DNA from: VXYL01 sp965116345
Lineage (GTDB): Bacteria > Pseudomonadota > Gammaproteobacteria > Pseudomonadales > Azotimanducaceae
Assembly (NCBI GenBank): GCA_965116345.1
Contig: OZ220680.1
Span: 2,666,001 to 2,730,000 of the forward strand
DNA: 64,000 nucleotides
Reading direction: 5' to 3'
Shown: positions 25,438-33,540 of the stretch, piece by piece
Layout of the letters: each line of letters begins with the position of its first letter
Position numbering within the stretch: position 1 is the stretch's first letter
Notes under the pieces: model-generated
The model's input: only the letters and a program-made list of their open reading frames with translations
What the model was told of the DNA's origin: nothing
Databases searched by the model: none
Program-made: the position numbers and the translations under genes

Positions 25438-26228
25438 GAGCCCTTGAAACTTGGTGCGGTGCCGGACCGGTAGGCTTCGATCGCGGCCCGGCGGTCGTCC
25501 GTCATCGCTGAAAGCAGGTTCTGGTCCACGTCCATGTGCATTACCGCGACGTCCAGGGCCGAGACCAGGGCGTTGACGCTGCGCTTGATCATCTGCGCGG
25601 GAATGGGTGACTTCGCGGCGTAGCGCGACGCCCACTCGCGGGCCGTGTCCATGAGTTCCGCACGGGGAGCCAGGGTGTCCAGGATGCCCCACTCCCGGAG
25701 TTCGGGTGCGTGGATGCGTTCGCCGCCGATGACCAGACGCTTGGCACGGGATGGGCCCGCGATGTGCGTGACGAGCGGCAGCCCCTTCCACATGAGGTTC
25801 ACGCCGATGTCGATCTCCGGATACTGCATGAAGCAATCGTCGGCACCCACGCGCAGGTCCATGGCCGTGGCGAGGACCGCGCCGCCACCCATGGCGGCAC
25901 CGTTCCAGGCGGCGATGGTGACCTGGTCCATGTCGTAGACCGCCAATGTGGCGCGTTCGCCGATGCGGCCTAGACGGCGGCGTTCGAGGATGCCGGAAGC
26001 CACCGGGCCGCCACCATCGAGGTCGGCTCCGGACGAGAAGTGCTTGCCGGCGCCGGTGAAGATCACCACCCGCGTCTCGACGTCTTCGCGGAAGGCGAGG
26101 GCGACGGCCTCGATGTCTTCGAGGTGGGCATGGTTTAGGGCGTTGGCCTTGCCGGGCCGGTTGAAGGTCACGGTGGCCACATGGCCGGCACGGCTGACCT
26201 CTAGGTTGTTGTATTGACCGTCGTCCAC
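25434..26228 (-). CDS. Enoyl-CoA hydratase/isomerase (crotonase) family protein
   Basis: 264 residues if the GTG at 26228 is used, with GAGGGAG about 10 bases upstream; the frame is open further but with unrelated sequence. Crotonase landmarks: VTFNRPGKANALN, the oxyanion-hole loop GKHFSSGADL and the second loop WNGAAMGGGAVLATAMDLRV. Residues of the catalytic region (PEIDIGVNLMWKGLP) are present. It acts on acyl-CoA thioesters; the exact reaction is not predictable. The family also includes isomerases and hydrolases. Diverges from the alpha/beta hydrolase gene across a 441-base regulatory gap. Confidence 0.88.
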   Translation of the reverse strand: MDDGQYNNLEVSRAGHVATVTFNRPGKANALNHAHLEDIEAVALAFREDVETRVVIFTGAGKHFSSGADLDGGGPVASGILERRRLGRIGERATLAVYDMDQVTIAAWNGAAMGGGAVLATAMDLRVGADDCFMQYPEIDIGVNLMWKGLPLVTHIAGPSRAKRLVIGGERIHAPELREWGILDTLAPRAELMDTAREWASRYAAKSPIPAQMIKRSVNALVSALDVAVMHMDVDQNLLSAMTDDRRAAIEAYRSGTAPSFKGS

Positions 26229-26669
26229 GGGCGCGGCTCCCTCGACTCGAAGACGCGGAGTGTGGCGGACTTTGACCGGGATTTCCGGTCGCGTCGCGTG
26301 GAGGGAGGCGTGAAACAGACAAGGTGTAGGCTGGCGAGGTCTTGGGAATTGACCTCGGCGCAGCCTACTAGGGGGAGGGGTCCATGCTGGCATCGCAACC
26401 CGGTCAGGGGACTTCTCGGTGTCGCGGTGCCGGTCTATTGGCCACGGATGTTACCTGAGGTAACACCCGTGTCAATAGGTAACGCCAATTTTTTTCTGCA
26501 CCACTCCCGACCGCGGCGCGGGCGACGGCTGGCTCGCGCCGTTCGATCCCGGCGCGGGTTTCTCGGGCGAGGCGGAGCTCGGACTGCGCCTGTCGCCGGC
26601 CTCGTGCGGTTTCGACGAACAGGCGTTTCGCGCCTGCTAGAATCCTTCTCGACCGAAGGCGACGCTGCC
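26229..26669. other. 441-bp divergent intergenic region
   Basis: No gene is supported. It holds a perfect palindrome at 26449-26465 and a further half-site (AATAGGTAACG, about 26474). A T-run at 26489-26495 follows. Probably the shared control region of the crotonase gene and the hydrolase-crotonase pair. Confidence 0.5.
26449..26465. promoter_or_regulatory. Operator-like palindrome
   Basis: TGTTACC-TGA-GGTAACA has perfect 7-bp arms, followed 12 bases later by another GGTAAC. This is typical of a dimeric repressor site, for example TetR or MarR type controlling acyl-CoA genes. No such regulator is encoded beside it. Confidence 0.55.
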
Positions 26670-27533
26670 ATGGCCGAGCGCGAGAATCCGACCTCCCACA
26701 GCTACTTCTCCCAGCGCCTGCGCCTCCATTATTTGGATTGGGGCAACGACCCGGCGTCGGACATGTTGTTGATTCACGGGGTGCACGACCATTGTCATTC
26801 GTGGGACTGGCTGGCGCAGTCGTTGTGCACGCGCTTCCACGTCGTTGCGCCCGATCTCAGGGGTCACGGGGATTCCGAATGGAGCCGTGGCAGTCCGTAC
26901 TCCTACCTGGAGTACGTTCAGGACATCGCCCAACTCGTCCGCCAGCAGCAACTCGAGCCGGTGACCGTCGTTGCCCATTCGTTGGGTGGCACCATCGCTT
27001 CGATCTTCGCCGGTGCATTTCCGGAAGCCCTCGAGCGGCTGGTCATCATCGAGGGCGTGGGCCTCTATCCCCAAGGTGACGACGCCCCCGGCCGACGCCT
27101 ACGCCAGTGGATCGACGCCAACTACTCGCTTGTCGCCCGGGTGCCGCGCCGCTATCCGACACTGGAGGACGCCTACCAACGGATGCAGGAGACCAATCCC
27201 CACCTGTCCCCGGATCAGGCCCGTCACCTGACCATCCACGGCAGCAACCAGAACGAGGACGGCACCTACACCTGGAAGTTCGACAACTACACGCGCACGC
27301 CCCGTCCGTACGACATTCCCAACGCCGACATGATCTCCCTGTGGCAGCGTGTCACCTGTCCCGTGCTGATCGTCAACTCGCGCCAAGGCTATCCGCACCG
27401 AATCGGGCACGACGACACCCTGCGCCACTTCCACAACGCCACCCTGCGCGAGATCGACGACGCGGGCCATTGGACCCACCATGACCAGTTGGACGACTGC
27501 GCTTCGGTCATCGGGGAGTTCCTCGACGTTTAG
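26670..27533 (+). CDS. Alpha/beta hydrolase
   Basis: 287 residues from ATG 26670 (MAERENPTSHS); the long upstream frame is the control region. The oxyanion strand LLIHGVHDHCHSWD, the nucleophile elbow VAHSLGGTI (Ser about 104) and the C-terminal DDAGHWTHHDQ with the catalytic His are clear. VAPDLRGHGDSEWS is the usual second motif. Substrate is unknown. A crotonase gene follows after 23 bases, so it may act on a thioester or ester in a degradative route. Confidence 0.88.
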   Translation: MAERENPTSHSYFSQRLRLHYLDWGNDPASDMLLIHGVHDHCHSWDWLAQSLCTRFHVVAPDLRGHGDSEWSRGSPYSYLEYVQDIAQLVRQQQLEPVTVVAHSLGGTIASIFAGAFPEALERLVIIEGVGLYPQGDDAPGRRLRQWIDANYSLVARVPRRYPTLEDAYQRMQETNPHLSPDQARHLTIHGSNQNEDGTYTWKFDNYTRTPRPYDIPNADMISLWQRVTCPVLIVNSRQGYPHRIGHDDTLRHFHNATLREIDDAGHWTHHDQLDDCASVIGEFLDV

Positions 27534-27556
27534 GCAGGCACGGCGGAGGACCGGCC

Positions 27557-28399
27557 ATGGGCTATCGCACCATCAGCTACCACGTGACGAACAACGTGGC
27601 GCGCATCACGACCGACCGGCCGCGCTACCGCAACGCCCAGAGCCGGATCCTGCTCGAAGAGCTCGACGACGCCTTCCGCACGGCGGGCGAGGATGACGAC
27701 GTTCACGTCATCGCCCTGTTCGGCGCCGGCGAGCACTTCTCGGGCGGCCACGACCTCGGTACGCCGGAAGAGCTCGCCGACCGTGAGGAACGGCCCATCG
27801 AGCCCGGCCTCCGGGGCCGCTTCGAGCGCTCGCGCGAGCAGTACGTGGACAAGACCATGCGCTGGCGCAACGTCCCCAAACCGACGATCGCCGGTGTCCA
27901 GGGCTACTGCATCTTTGGCGGCTGGATCGTCGCCGGCGCCATGGACATCATCTACGCGGCCGACAACGCCATGTTCCTGGGCTCGAACTTCCAGTTCTTT
28001 TCGGTGCCCTGGGACATGCACCCGCGCAAGGCGAAGGAACTGCTCTACGAATCCCGGTTCGTCGACGCCGCGGAAGCGCTCGACCTGGGTCTCGTCAACC
28101 GCGTCTTTCCGTTGGACCGACTGCACGACGAGGTCATCGCCTACGCCGAACGGATCGCCCGCAACGACCCGTTCCAACTGCGCATGATGAAACTCGCCGT
28201 GAACCAGATGCAGGACACCCAGGGTTTCCACGCGCACATCACCGCCGCCCATCTGATGCACATGGCGTCCGCGGAAGGTGAACGCGACCCCGGCTACGCG
28301 CTCAAGCATCCGGCGGGGCGCCGCCGCCCCATGGTCGAACGCGCCTTTGAGCACTATCAGCTCAACAAGGAGCGCCTTAACAAGGATCGCGGGGAGTGA
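27557..28399 (+). CDS. Enoyl-CoA hydratase/isomerase family protein
   Basis: 280 residues, ATG 27557. Crotonase pattern: ITTDRPRYRNAQSRILLEEL, oxyanion loop GEHFSGGHDLG, and the second loop QGYCIFGGWIVAGAMDIIYA. GGW replaces the common GGG or GGH, and the segment FFSVPWDMHPRKAKELLYES covers the region where the catalytic residue sits. It differs clearly from the crotonase at 25434, so the two are not recent duplicates. It is in a likely operon with the upstream hydrolase. Confidence 0.88.
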   Translation: MGYRTISYHVTNNVARITTDRPRYRNAQSRILLEELDDAFRTAGEDDDVHVIALFGAGEHFSGGHDLGTPEELADREERPIEPGLRGRFERSREQYVDKTMRWRNVPKPTIAGVQGYCIFGGWIVAGAMDIIYAADNAMFLGSNFQFFSVPWDMHPRKAKELLYESRFVDAAEALDLGLVNRVFPLDRLHDEVIAYAERIARNDPFQLRMMKLAVNQMQDTQGFHAHITAAHLMHMASAEGERDPGYALKHPAGRRRPMVERAFEHYQLNKERLNKDRGE

Positions 28400-28541
28400 G
28401 TAAGCCGACAGAGGGATTCATACCGCTAACCCCACCTACCCCCATCCTACCCCCACGGGGCGCCGCCATCGGCGCGCAGCCGTGAGATAGACTTGACGGC
28501 TTTGCCGCGTACGGTCGAATCGTCAAGGAGAGTTGAGGAAC

Positions 28542-29621
28542 ATGCCATCTGTCACTTCAGCCAACGGCCCCGTCGCCGTTACCGGTGCGTCGGGCTACAT
28601 CGGCGCGCACACCGTCATCGCGCTGATGAAGCGCGGCTACGACGTGCGCGCCTGCGTCACCGACCGCTCGAACCCGGACAAGACGGAGTTCCTACTCGCC
28701 TTGAACGAGCGGCACCCGGGCACCGTCACGTTGCACGAGGCGAACCTGCTCGAGGCCGGCAGCTACGATGAACCGTTCGCCGATTGCAGCGCCGTGCTGC
28801 ACGTCGGCACGCCGATGGGCTACGGCGGCGCCAACAACCCCCAAGAGGTATACGACGGCGCCATCAACGGCGTGCACAACATCGTCGACTCGGTGAGGAA
28901 CGCGGGCTCCGTCAAGCGTCTGGTCTACACCAGTTCCTTCGCCGCCATCGGCCACCCGTCGCCGCCCGGCCATCGCTACACCGAAGCGGACTGGGCGTCG
29001 GACAACCGGGAGAACGACAAGAATTGGAACACCGACAACCTCGTCGAGAAGGGCGAGGTCGGCTACTCCATGGCCAAGGTGGAATGCGAACGCCTGGTCA
29101 ACCGGCTCGCCGCCGAGGACGGCCGCTTCGACGCCGTATCCGTCTGCCCTTGCGTCGTCCTCGGCCCTCTTTTGAGCCCGGTTCACGAACTGCGCGGCTC
29201 CTGGCAGTTCTTCCTCGGCCGCATGCTCGCCGGCCACCCGTGCCAGCGGGGATGGCAGGCGTTGTGGAACATCGTCGACGTGCGCGACTGCGGCGAGGCC
29301 GGGGCGCGCATCATCGAGAGCGACGCCTGCGCCAACGGCTCTCGCTACATGCTCTGCGCCACCGACGACTCCGGCGAGATCACCGCCATGCAGCTGCACG
29401 AACACCTGCAGGCGCTGTTCCCGCACATCGACGTCGGCGGCGTGACGCCGGAGTACGAAGCCATGGTCGAGAAGTACGGTGCACCGTACAACGCACCGCG
29501 CGCCCATTGCGACAAGGCCCGGGAGGAACTGGGCCTCGAAACCCACGCCATCGAGGACACGCTGCGCACGACCGGCGAGACCATGATCGAACTCGGTCTC
29601 GTCGAGCCGAAGCTGAAGTAG
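28542..29621 (+). CDS. Extended SDR, NAD-dependent epimerase/dihydroflavonol reductase-like
   Basis: 359 residues from ATG 28542, with AAGGAGAG upstream (a TTG three codons earlier is less likely). The Rossmann motif VTGASGYIGAH is at the start. SVKRLVYTSSFAAIGHP provides the Ser region and YSMAKVECE the Tyr-x3-Lys. The layout is that of dihydroflavonol-4-reductase/cinnamoyl-CoA reductase-type enzymes, which reduce ketones or aldehydes with NADPH. The 2Fe-2S ferredoxin gene begins 4 bases after its stop, so the two are coupled. Confidence 0.88.
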   Translation: MPSVTSANGPVAVTGASGYIGAHTVIALMKRGYDVRACVTDRSNPDKTEFLLALNERHPGTVTLHEANLLEAGSYDEPFADCSAVLHVGTPMGYGGANNPQEVYDGAINGVHNIVDSVRNAGSVKRLVYTSSFAAIGHPSPPGHRYTEADWASDNRENDKNWNTDNLVEKGEVGYSMAKVECERLVNRLAAEDGRFDAVSVCPCVVLGPLLSPVHELRGSWQFFLGRMLAGHPCQRGWQALWNIVDVRDCGEAGARIIESDACANGSRYMLCATDDSGEITAMQLHEHLQALFPHIDVGGVTPEYEAMVEKYGAPYNAPRAHCDKAREELGLETHAIEDTLRTTGETMIELGLVEPKLK

Positions 29622-29625
29622 CGCC

Positions 29626-29913
29626 ATGGCATCTCAGCCGGCCGGCACCGACGGCTTCAAGGTCAAGCTCGCCCGGGCGGGCAAGGAAGTCTTCGTTCCC
29701 CACGGGGGTTCGATCCTCTTCGAGCTTCTCGACGAAGGCGTGCAGGTGCCGTTCTCCTGCGGTGTCGGCATCTGCGGCGCGTGTTGGCAGCGGGTCGTCT
29801 CCGGCGAGCCGGACCATCGGGACTTCTGCCTCAGCGACGAGGAACGGGAACGCGGCGCGGTGATGATCTGCTGCGCCGGATCCTTGTCGCCGACGTTGGA
29901 GTTGGACCTATAG
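29626..29913 (+). CDS. Stand-alone 2Fe-2S plant-type ferredoxin domain
   Basis: 95 residues. The cluster motif is CGVGICGACWQRV with the fourth Cys in MICCAGS. The segment GEPDHRDFCLSDEERERG closely follows the C-terminal ferredoxin domain of phthalate/vanillate oxygenase reductases (VanB-like), here without the FMN and NAD domains. It probably donates electrons to an oxygenase. The SDR gene is immediately upstream. Its stop overlaps the stop of the convergent mnmH gene in CTATAG. Confidence 0.9.
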   Translation: MASQPAGTDGFKVKLARAGKEVFVPHGGSILFELLDEGVQVPFSCGVGICGACWQRVVSGEPDHRDFCLSDEERERGAVMICCAGSLSPTLELDL

Positions 29914-31032
29914 ATCCCGGAGGTATGCCCCGACCTCGTCAACGCCACCGCGCATGACGACCCGGTCCATCTTGCCCGTGAGTTGGTAGTCGTACATGGG
30001 ATCGTAGTAGTACCGTAGCAGTCGTTCGATCCAGCCGTGGTGGGCCGCGCGTTGCTCCTCGGGATCGTTTGCCTCGAATGCCGAACGCATGAGTTCCGCG
30101 ACTTCGCGGTGGCGGATGCCGCCAAGTCGGGGCTCGATGCGGGCTAAGTGGACCGGCAGGTGTTCCTCGGGCTCGACGGCGTCGAGCACGTATTCCCGGT
30201 AGATGTTGTCGACGCGTTGCGCGTCCTCCACGTCCAGCAGGGCGATGGGTGCTCGGCTCATGGCCTCGTACAAGGGCTCGGGCAGTGCGAGTCGACCGAT
30301 GGTCCGGCTCTCGTCCTCGACCACGATCGGTTCGCCAGCGGGCAATCGAAGCAGGGCCACGGCGAGCGCGTTCTCGAAGGTTATGGGTGGGGGCTGCGGT
30401 GTGGGGAAAGCACCGAAAGCCGATCCCCGGTGGTTGGCCAGTGCCTCCAGGTCTACGTGCACGTGGGCGTTTCGCACCACGAGTGTCTTCCCGGTACCCG
30501 TACGGCCGCCAACGAGAACGAACCGGCGTTGGGCGCTCGACTCCTCGATCGCGTCTAGGCCGAAGCGGCGCAGCGCCTTGACGCCTCCCGCGACGCGCGG
30601 TAGCTCGATGCCGGCTTCGGCAAGCCAAATTTGGGCGATTTCCGAACGCAGACCGCCACGCCAGCAGGTGACCACGGCCTCAGGGTGCGCGACGGCGAAG
30701 GCATGCCATGCCGCGACGCGTGATGCCTTGACGTCGTCTCGGACAAGGCGGTGCCCGAGGGCGACGGCGGCATCGCGCCCGCGGGCCTTGTATTCCTTGC
30801 CCACGGCATCGCGCTCCTCATCGGCGAGCAGCGGCAGATTTACGGCGCCGGGGACCCGGCCGTGCGCGAATTCCACGGGTGAGCGCACATCGATCAGGGG
30901 ACGGTCACGGCGAAGGATGTCGGCGTAGTCGTCAAGAACGCGATCGCTTGGCGAAATGTCCGGGCGGTTAGACGGTGCCGACCGCGAAGCAACAGACCCT
31001 GCGTCCACTGCATCCGGTACCCGACCGGTCAC
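29908..31032 (-). CDS. mnmH: tRNA 2-selenouridine synthase (SelU/YbbB)
   Basis: 374 residues, GTG at 31032 overlapping the TGA of the upstream gene (GTGA). It replaces sulfur by selenium in the wobble 2-thiouridine of certain tRNAs, through a geranylated intermediate. An N-terminal rhodanese domain has the catalytic Cys in VVTCWRGGLRS (about residue 112). A P-loop domain follows, with GGRTGTGKT. Length agrees with the family (about 360). The first 25 residues are poorly conserved, so a slightly later start is possible. The selenophosphate synthase gene is not in this window. Confidence 0.92.
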   Translation of the reverse strand: MTGRVPDAVDAGSVASRSAPSNRPDISPSDRVLDDYADILRRDRPLIDVRSPVEFAHGRVPGAVNLPLLADEERDAVGKEYKARGRDAAVALGHRLVRDDVKASRVAAWHAFAVAHPEAVVTCWRGGLRSEIAQIWLAEAGIELPRVAGGVKALRRFGLDAIEESSAQRRFVLVGGRTGTGKTLVVRNAHVHVDLEALANHRGSAFGAFPTPQPPPITFENALAVALLRLPAGEPIVVEDESRTIGRLALPEPLYEAMSRAPIALLDVEDAQRVDNIYREYVLDAVEPEEHLPVHLARIEPRLGGIRHREVAELMRSAFEANDPEEQRAAHHGWIERLLRYYYDPMYDYQLTGKMDRVVMRGGVDEVGAYLRDL

Positions 31033-32768
31033 GGCACCTGCTCGCTGATTTCCTTGCCGGCACGGAACGCTTCGAGGTGCTCGAGCAGAATCGGCAGGTC
31101 GTTGTCGTCCTCCGATATGGCCCGTTCCACGGCCGTCTCCTGGACGCTGATCGCGCGCTCGAAGTCGCCGTTGGCCGCGTACGCGGCGGCCCAGGTGTCG
31201 AGATACGCGGGTGTGCGCCGCGCGACCTCGTTGCGTTCCATGACGCGCTCCATGATGCGCAGCGCATAGCGCTCGTCCCGCAGCTTCGGCAGGTGGGTCA
31301 CGGTGAGCCGCCAGGCCACCTCGTTGATGAGGTAGGCGTCGTCCGGGGCGGCCTTGACGGCACTCTTGAACCACGATTGGGCACGCCGGAAGCTCGTGCC
31401 GACGTGGACGCCCTTGGCGTAGAGGTCGCCGATCAGCAGCATCGCGACGGCGTTCTCGTCGTCGGCGGTCTCGCGCAGCCAGGTGTAACCGCGCTCCTTT
31501 GCGTCCTGCGAGATGTCGGGACGCATCAGAAACCCGGCATAGTCGAACTTGGCCGAGTCGTTCTGCTGCGCCGCCCGCAGGTAGTACCGTTCGGCGAGCC
31601 GGTGGTCCTCGTCGAGGAGTTGTCCCTCGGTGTGCAGCCAGCCGAGATATCGAAGCGCGTCGACGTTGTCGAGGGTGGCTGCGCGTTCCACGAGTTCCAG
31701 CCCCGTCTCGATCTTCTCGACGCCGTAGAGGCCGCCGGCGTACAGCCTGCCCAGCGTCGACATGGCGGTGTCCAAGCCGGCACGGACGGCGATCTGGAAC
31801 TGGTCTTCAGCCCGTTGACGGTACTGCTCGGCGGCGTCCGTGTCGCCAAGGCTCATCTCCCAGAGAACCTCGCCGAGCATCACGGTGGCCAGCCGGTTGC
31901 CCTGCTCGGACGCCATGTGCAGCCAGGGCGTGGCGTCGTCCAGATCGTCCCTGGCGGCGAAATTCCGCCAGCCGAGAAAGGTCTGTGCCGCGGAGTCGTT
32001 GCCGCGGGCGAGGATGTAGATCAATGCCACCGGGTCGAAGTCCTGGCAAAGAACCCCGAGGCCCATGGACTCGCATGTCGCTTCCGGACCCGCGGGAAAC
32101 ACGGTGTCGGGATTGCGTCGCAGCGAAGCGGCAAGGGTTGCGTAGAGGTCGCCTAGGTCGAAGAACACCTCGACCGGATGGCCGCGCGTGTCCAAGGCGG
32201 TCATCCAGAGGAGCAAAGGCCGATCCTCGGACTGATGGTACGCCGCGCCCAGGGGCGTCGCCTCGCGGTCGGCGAGAAAGGCCTCCGCTTCGTTCATGGT
32301 CAACACCGGGTACGGACGATCCAACGAACCGTCGGACCCGTCGGCGGCGACCGTCGCGGTGATCGCTTCGGCCCATGCTTCGTGCAACTCCGCCTGCGCC
32401 AGGGAGTCGACGTGACGGTAGAACCTGGCCAATGCCTGGTGGCCGACCAGACTGGCCTGATAGTTATCGAGGATCGCCGCTCCGATGGAACCGAGCCGCA
32501 GCGTTTCCTCCTCCAGCGCGTAGGCCTCATTCTCCAGCAGGACCAGTGCTCGTAAGCGCCGGTCGAAGTCAGGCGTGGACAGGAAGGCCGACTTTATTGC
32601 GGCGATGCGTTCCGGACCGACCGGCAGTTCGTAGGACCGTTCGGCCAGCTCGTCGTAGGTCGGTGCTGCCGGGCGAGGCGCGCTGGCGCAACTCGACACC
32701 AGGCAGCCGAGCAGGACGGCGAGTGTAGTGGCAAGTGTAGTGCCGAGAGTAGTAGCGATGCGGCTCAC
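31029..32768 (-). CDS. Lipoprotein with Sel1/TPR-like repeats
   Basis: 579 residues, GTG 32768. The N-terminus is a lipoprotein signal with lipobox LVSSC. The middle and C-terminal part carries Sel1-like repeats, visible as blocks such as TAMSTLGRLYAGGLYGVEKIE, DALRYLGWLHTEGQLLDEDH and AVAMLLIGDLYAKGVHVGTS split over their helices. Such repeats bind peptides or cell-wall enzymes. Location in the envelope is expected; a precise role is unknown. It overlaps mnmH by 4 bases, an odd functional pairing. Confidence 0.82.
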   Translation of the reverse strand: MSRIATTLGTTLATTLAVLLGCLVSSCASAPRPAAPTYDELAERSYELPVGPERIAAIKSAFLSTPDFDRRLRALVLLENEAYALEEETLRLGSIGAAILDNYQASLVGHQALARFYRHVDSLAQAELHEAWAEAITATVAADGSDGSLDRPYPVLTMNEAEAFLADREATPLGAAYHQSEDRPLLLWMTALDTRGHPVEVFFDLGDLYATLAASLRRNPDTVFPAGPEATCESMGLGVLCQDFDPVALIYILARGNDSAAQTFLGWRNFAARDDLDDATPWLHMASEQGNRLATVMLGEVLWEMSLGDTDAAEQYRQRAEDQFQIAVRAGLDTAMSTLGRLYAGGLYGVEKIETGLELVERAATLDNVDALRYLGWLHTEGQLLDEDHRLAERYYLRAAQQNDSAKFDYAGFLMRPDISQDAKERGYTWLRETADDENAVAMLLIGDLYAKGVHVGTSFRRAQSWFKSAVKAAPDDAYLINEVAWRLTVTHLPKLRDERYALRIMERVMERNEVARRTPAYLDTWAAAYAANGDFERAISVQETAVERAISEDDNDLPILLEHLEAFRAGKEISEQVP

Positions 32769-32839
32769 CCGAAGAGTGTAGCGTATCGGCTGTCGCCGAT
32801 TCGGGTATGCTTCCGGGGTTTCGCGGCACGGAGAAGACC

Positions 32840-33514
32840 ATGGCGTTTGGTTTCAAACCCGCCCTCCCGGGTGCCCACGAGGCCCTTCCCGGTCGGGCGC
32901 AGGAGACGCCGGTGCCCGAGAGCCATTTCGTCAACGGCAATGTGCTGAAGGGTCCGTTTCCCAATGGCCTCGAGCAGTTTCTCGGCGGCTTGGGCTGTTT
33001 CTGGGGTGCCGAACGGAAGTTCTGGCAAACTCCCGGCGTGTACACGACCGCCGTGGGCTACGCCGGGGGTCTCACGAGGAACCCGACCTACGAGGAGGTG
33101 TGCTCGGGCCGCACCGGTCATACCGAGGTCGTCCTTGCAGTGTTCGATCCCGCGACCGTGAGCTACGCCGAACTGCTCAAGGTGTTCTGGGAGACCCACG
33201 ATCCCACCCAGGGGATGCGCCAGGGCAATGACGTGGGTACCCAATACCGTTCGGCGCTGTACGTCTTCGACGAACGTCAGCGCGACCTCGCCCTGGCCTC
33301 GCGAGACGAATACCAGCGGTCGCTGGCCGCCGCGGGCTACGGCGCGATCACCACCGAGATCGAGGATGCACCCGCCTTCTACTACGCCGAACACTATCAC
33401 CAGCAGTACTTGGCCAAGGTGCCGAACGGCTACTGCGGCCTTGGCGGAACGGGCGTCACCTGCGGCATCGAGCCACTGGTCGAGTATCGGGGTGCCGCGG
33501 CTCGGGCGCGGTAA
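32840..33514 (+). CDS. msrA: Peptide methionine sulfoxide reductase MsrA
   Basis: 224 residues from ATG 32840 with GGAGAAG upstream. It reduces methionine-S-sulfoxide in proteins. The active site GLGCFWGAERKFW is at about 58, AVGYAGGLTRNPTYEEVCSG follows and EHYHQQYLAKVPNGYCG gives the recycling Cys. The roughly 50-residue N-terminal extension is as in E. coli MsrA. Single gene, divergent from the Sel1 lipoprotein. Confidence 0.95.
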   Translation: MAFGFKPALPGAHEALPGRAQETPVPESHFVNGNVLKGPFPNGLEQFLGGLGCFWGAERKFWQTPGVYTTAVGYAGGLTRNPTYEEVCSGRTGHTEVVLAVFDPATVSYAELLKVFWETHDPTQGMRQGNDVGTQYRSALYVFDERQRDLALASRDEYQRSLAAAGYGAITTEIEDAPAFYYAEHYHQQYLAKVPNGYCGLGGTGVTCGIEPLVEYRGAAARAR

Positions 33515-33540
33515 GACGCTCCCGCCACGCGCACACCATC

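Noticed and set aside
32672..32768. TAGTGTAGTGGCAAGTGTAGTG repeats near the Sel1 lipoprotein start, considered as regulatory repeats
   Set aside because: They encode the Thr/Leu-rich signal peptide (TTLGTTLATTLAV) and are explained by coding.
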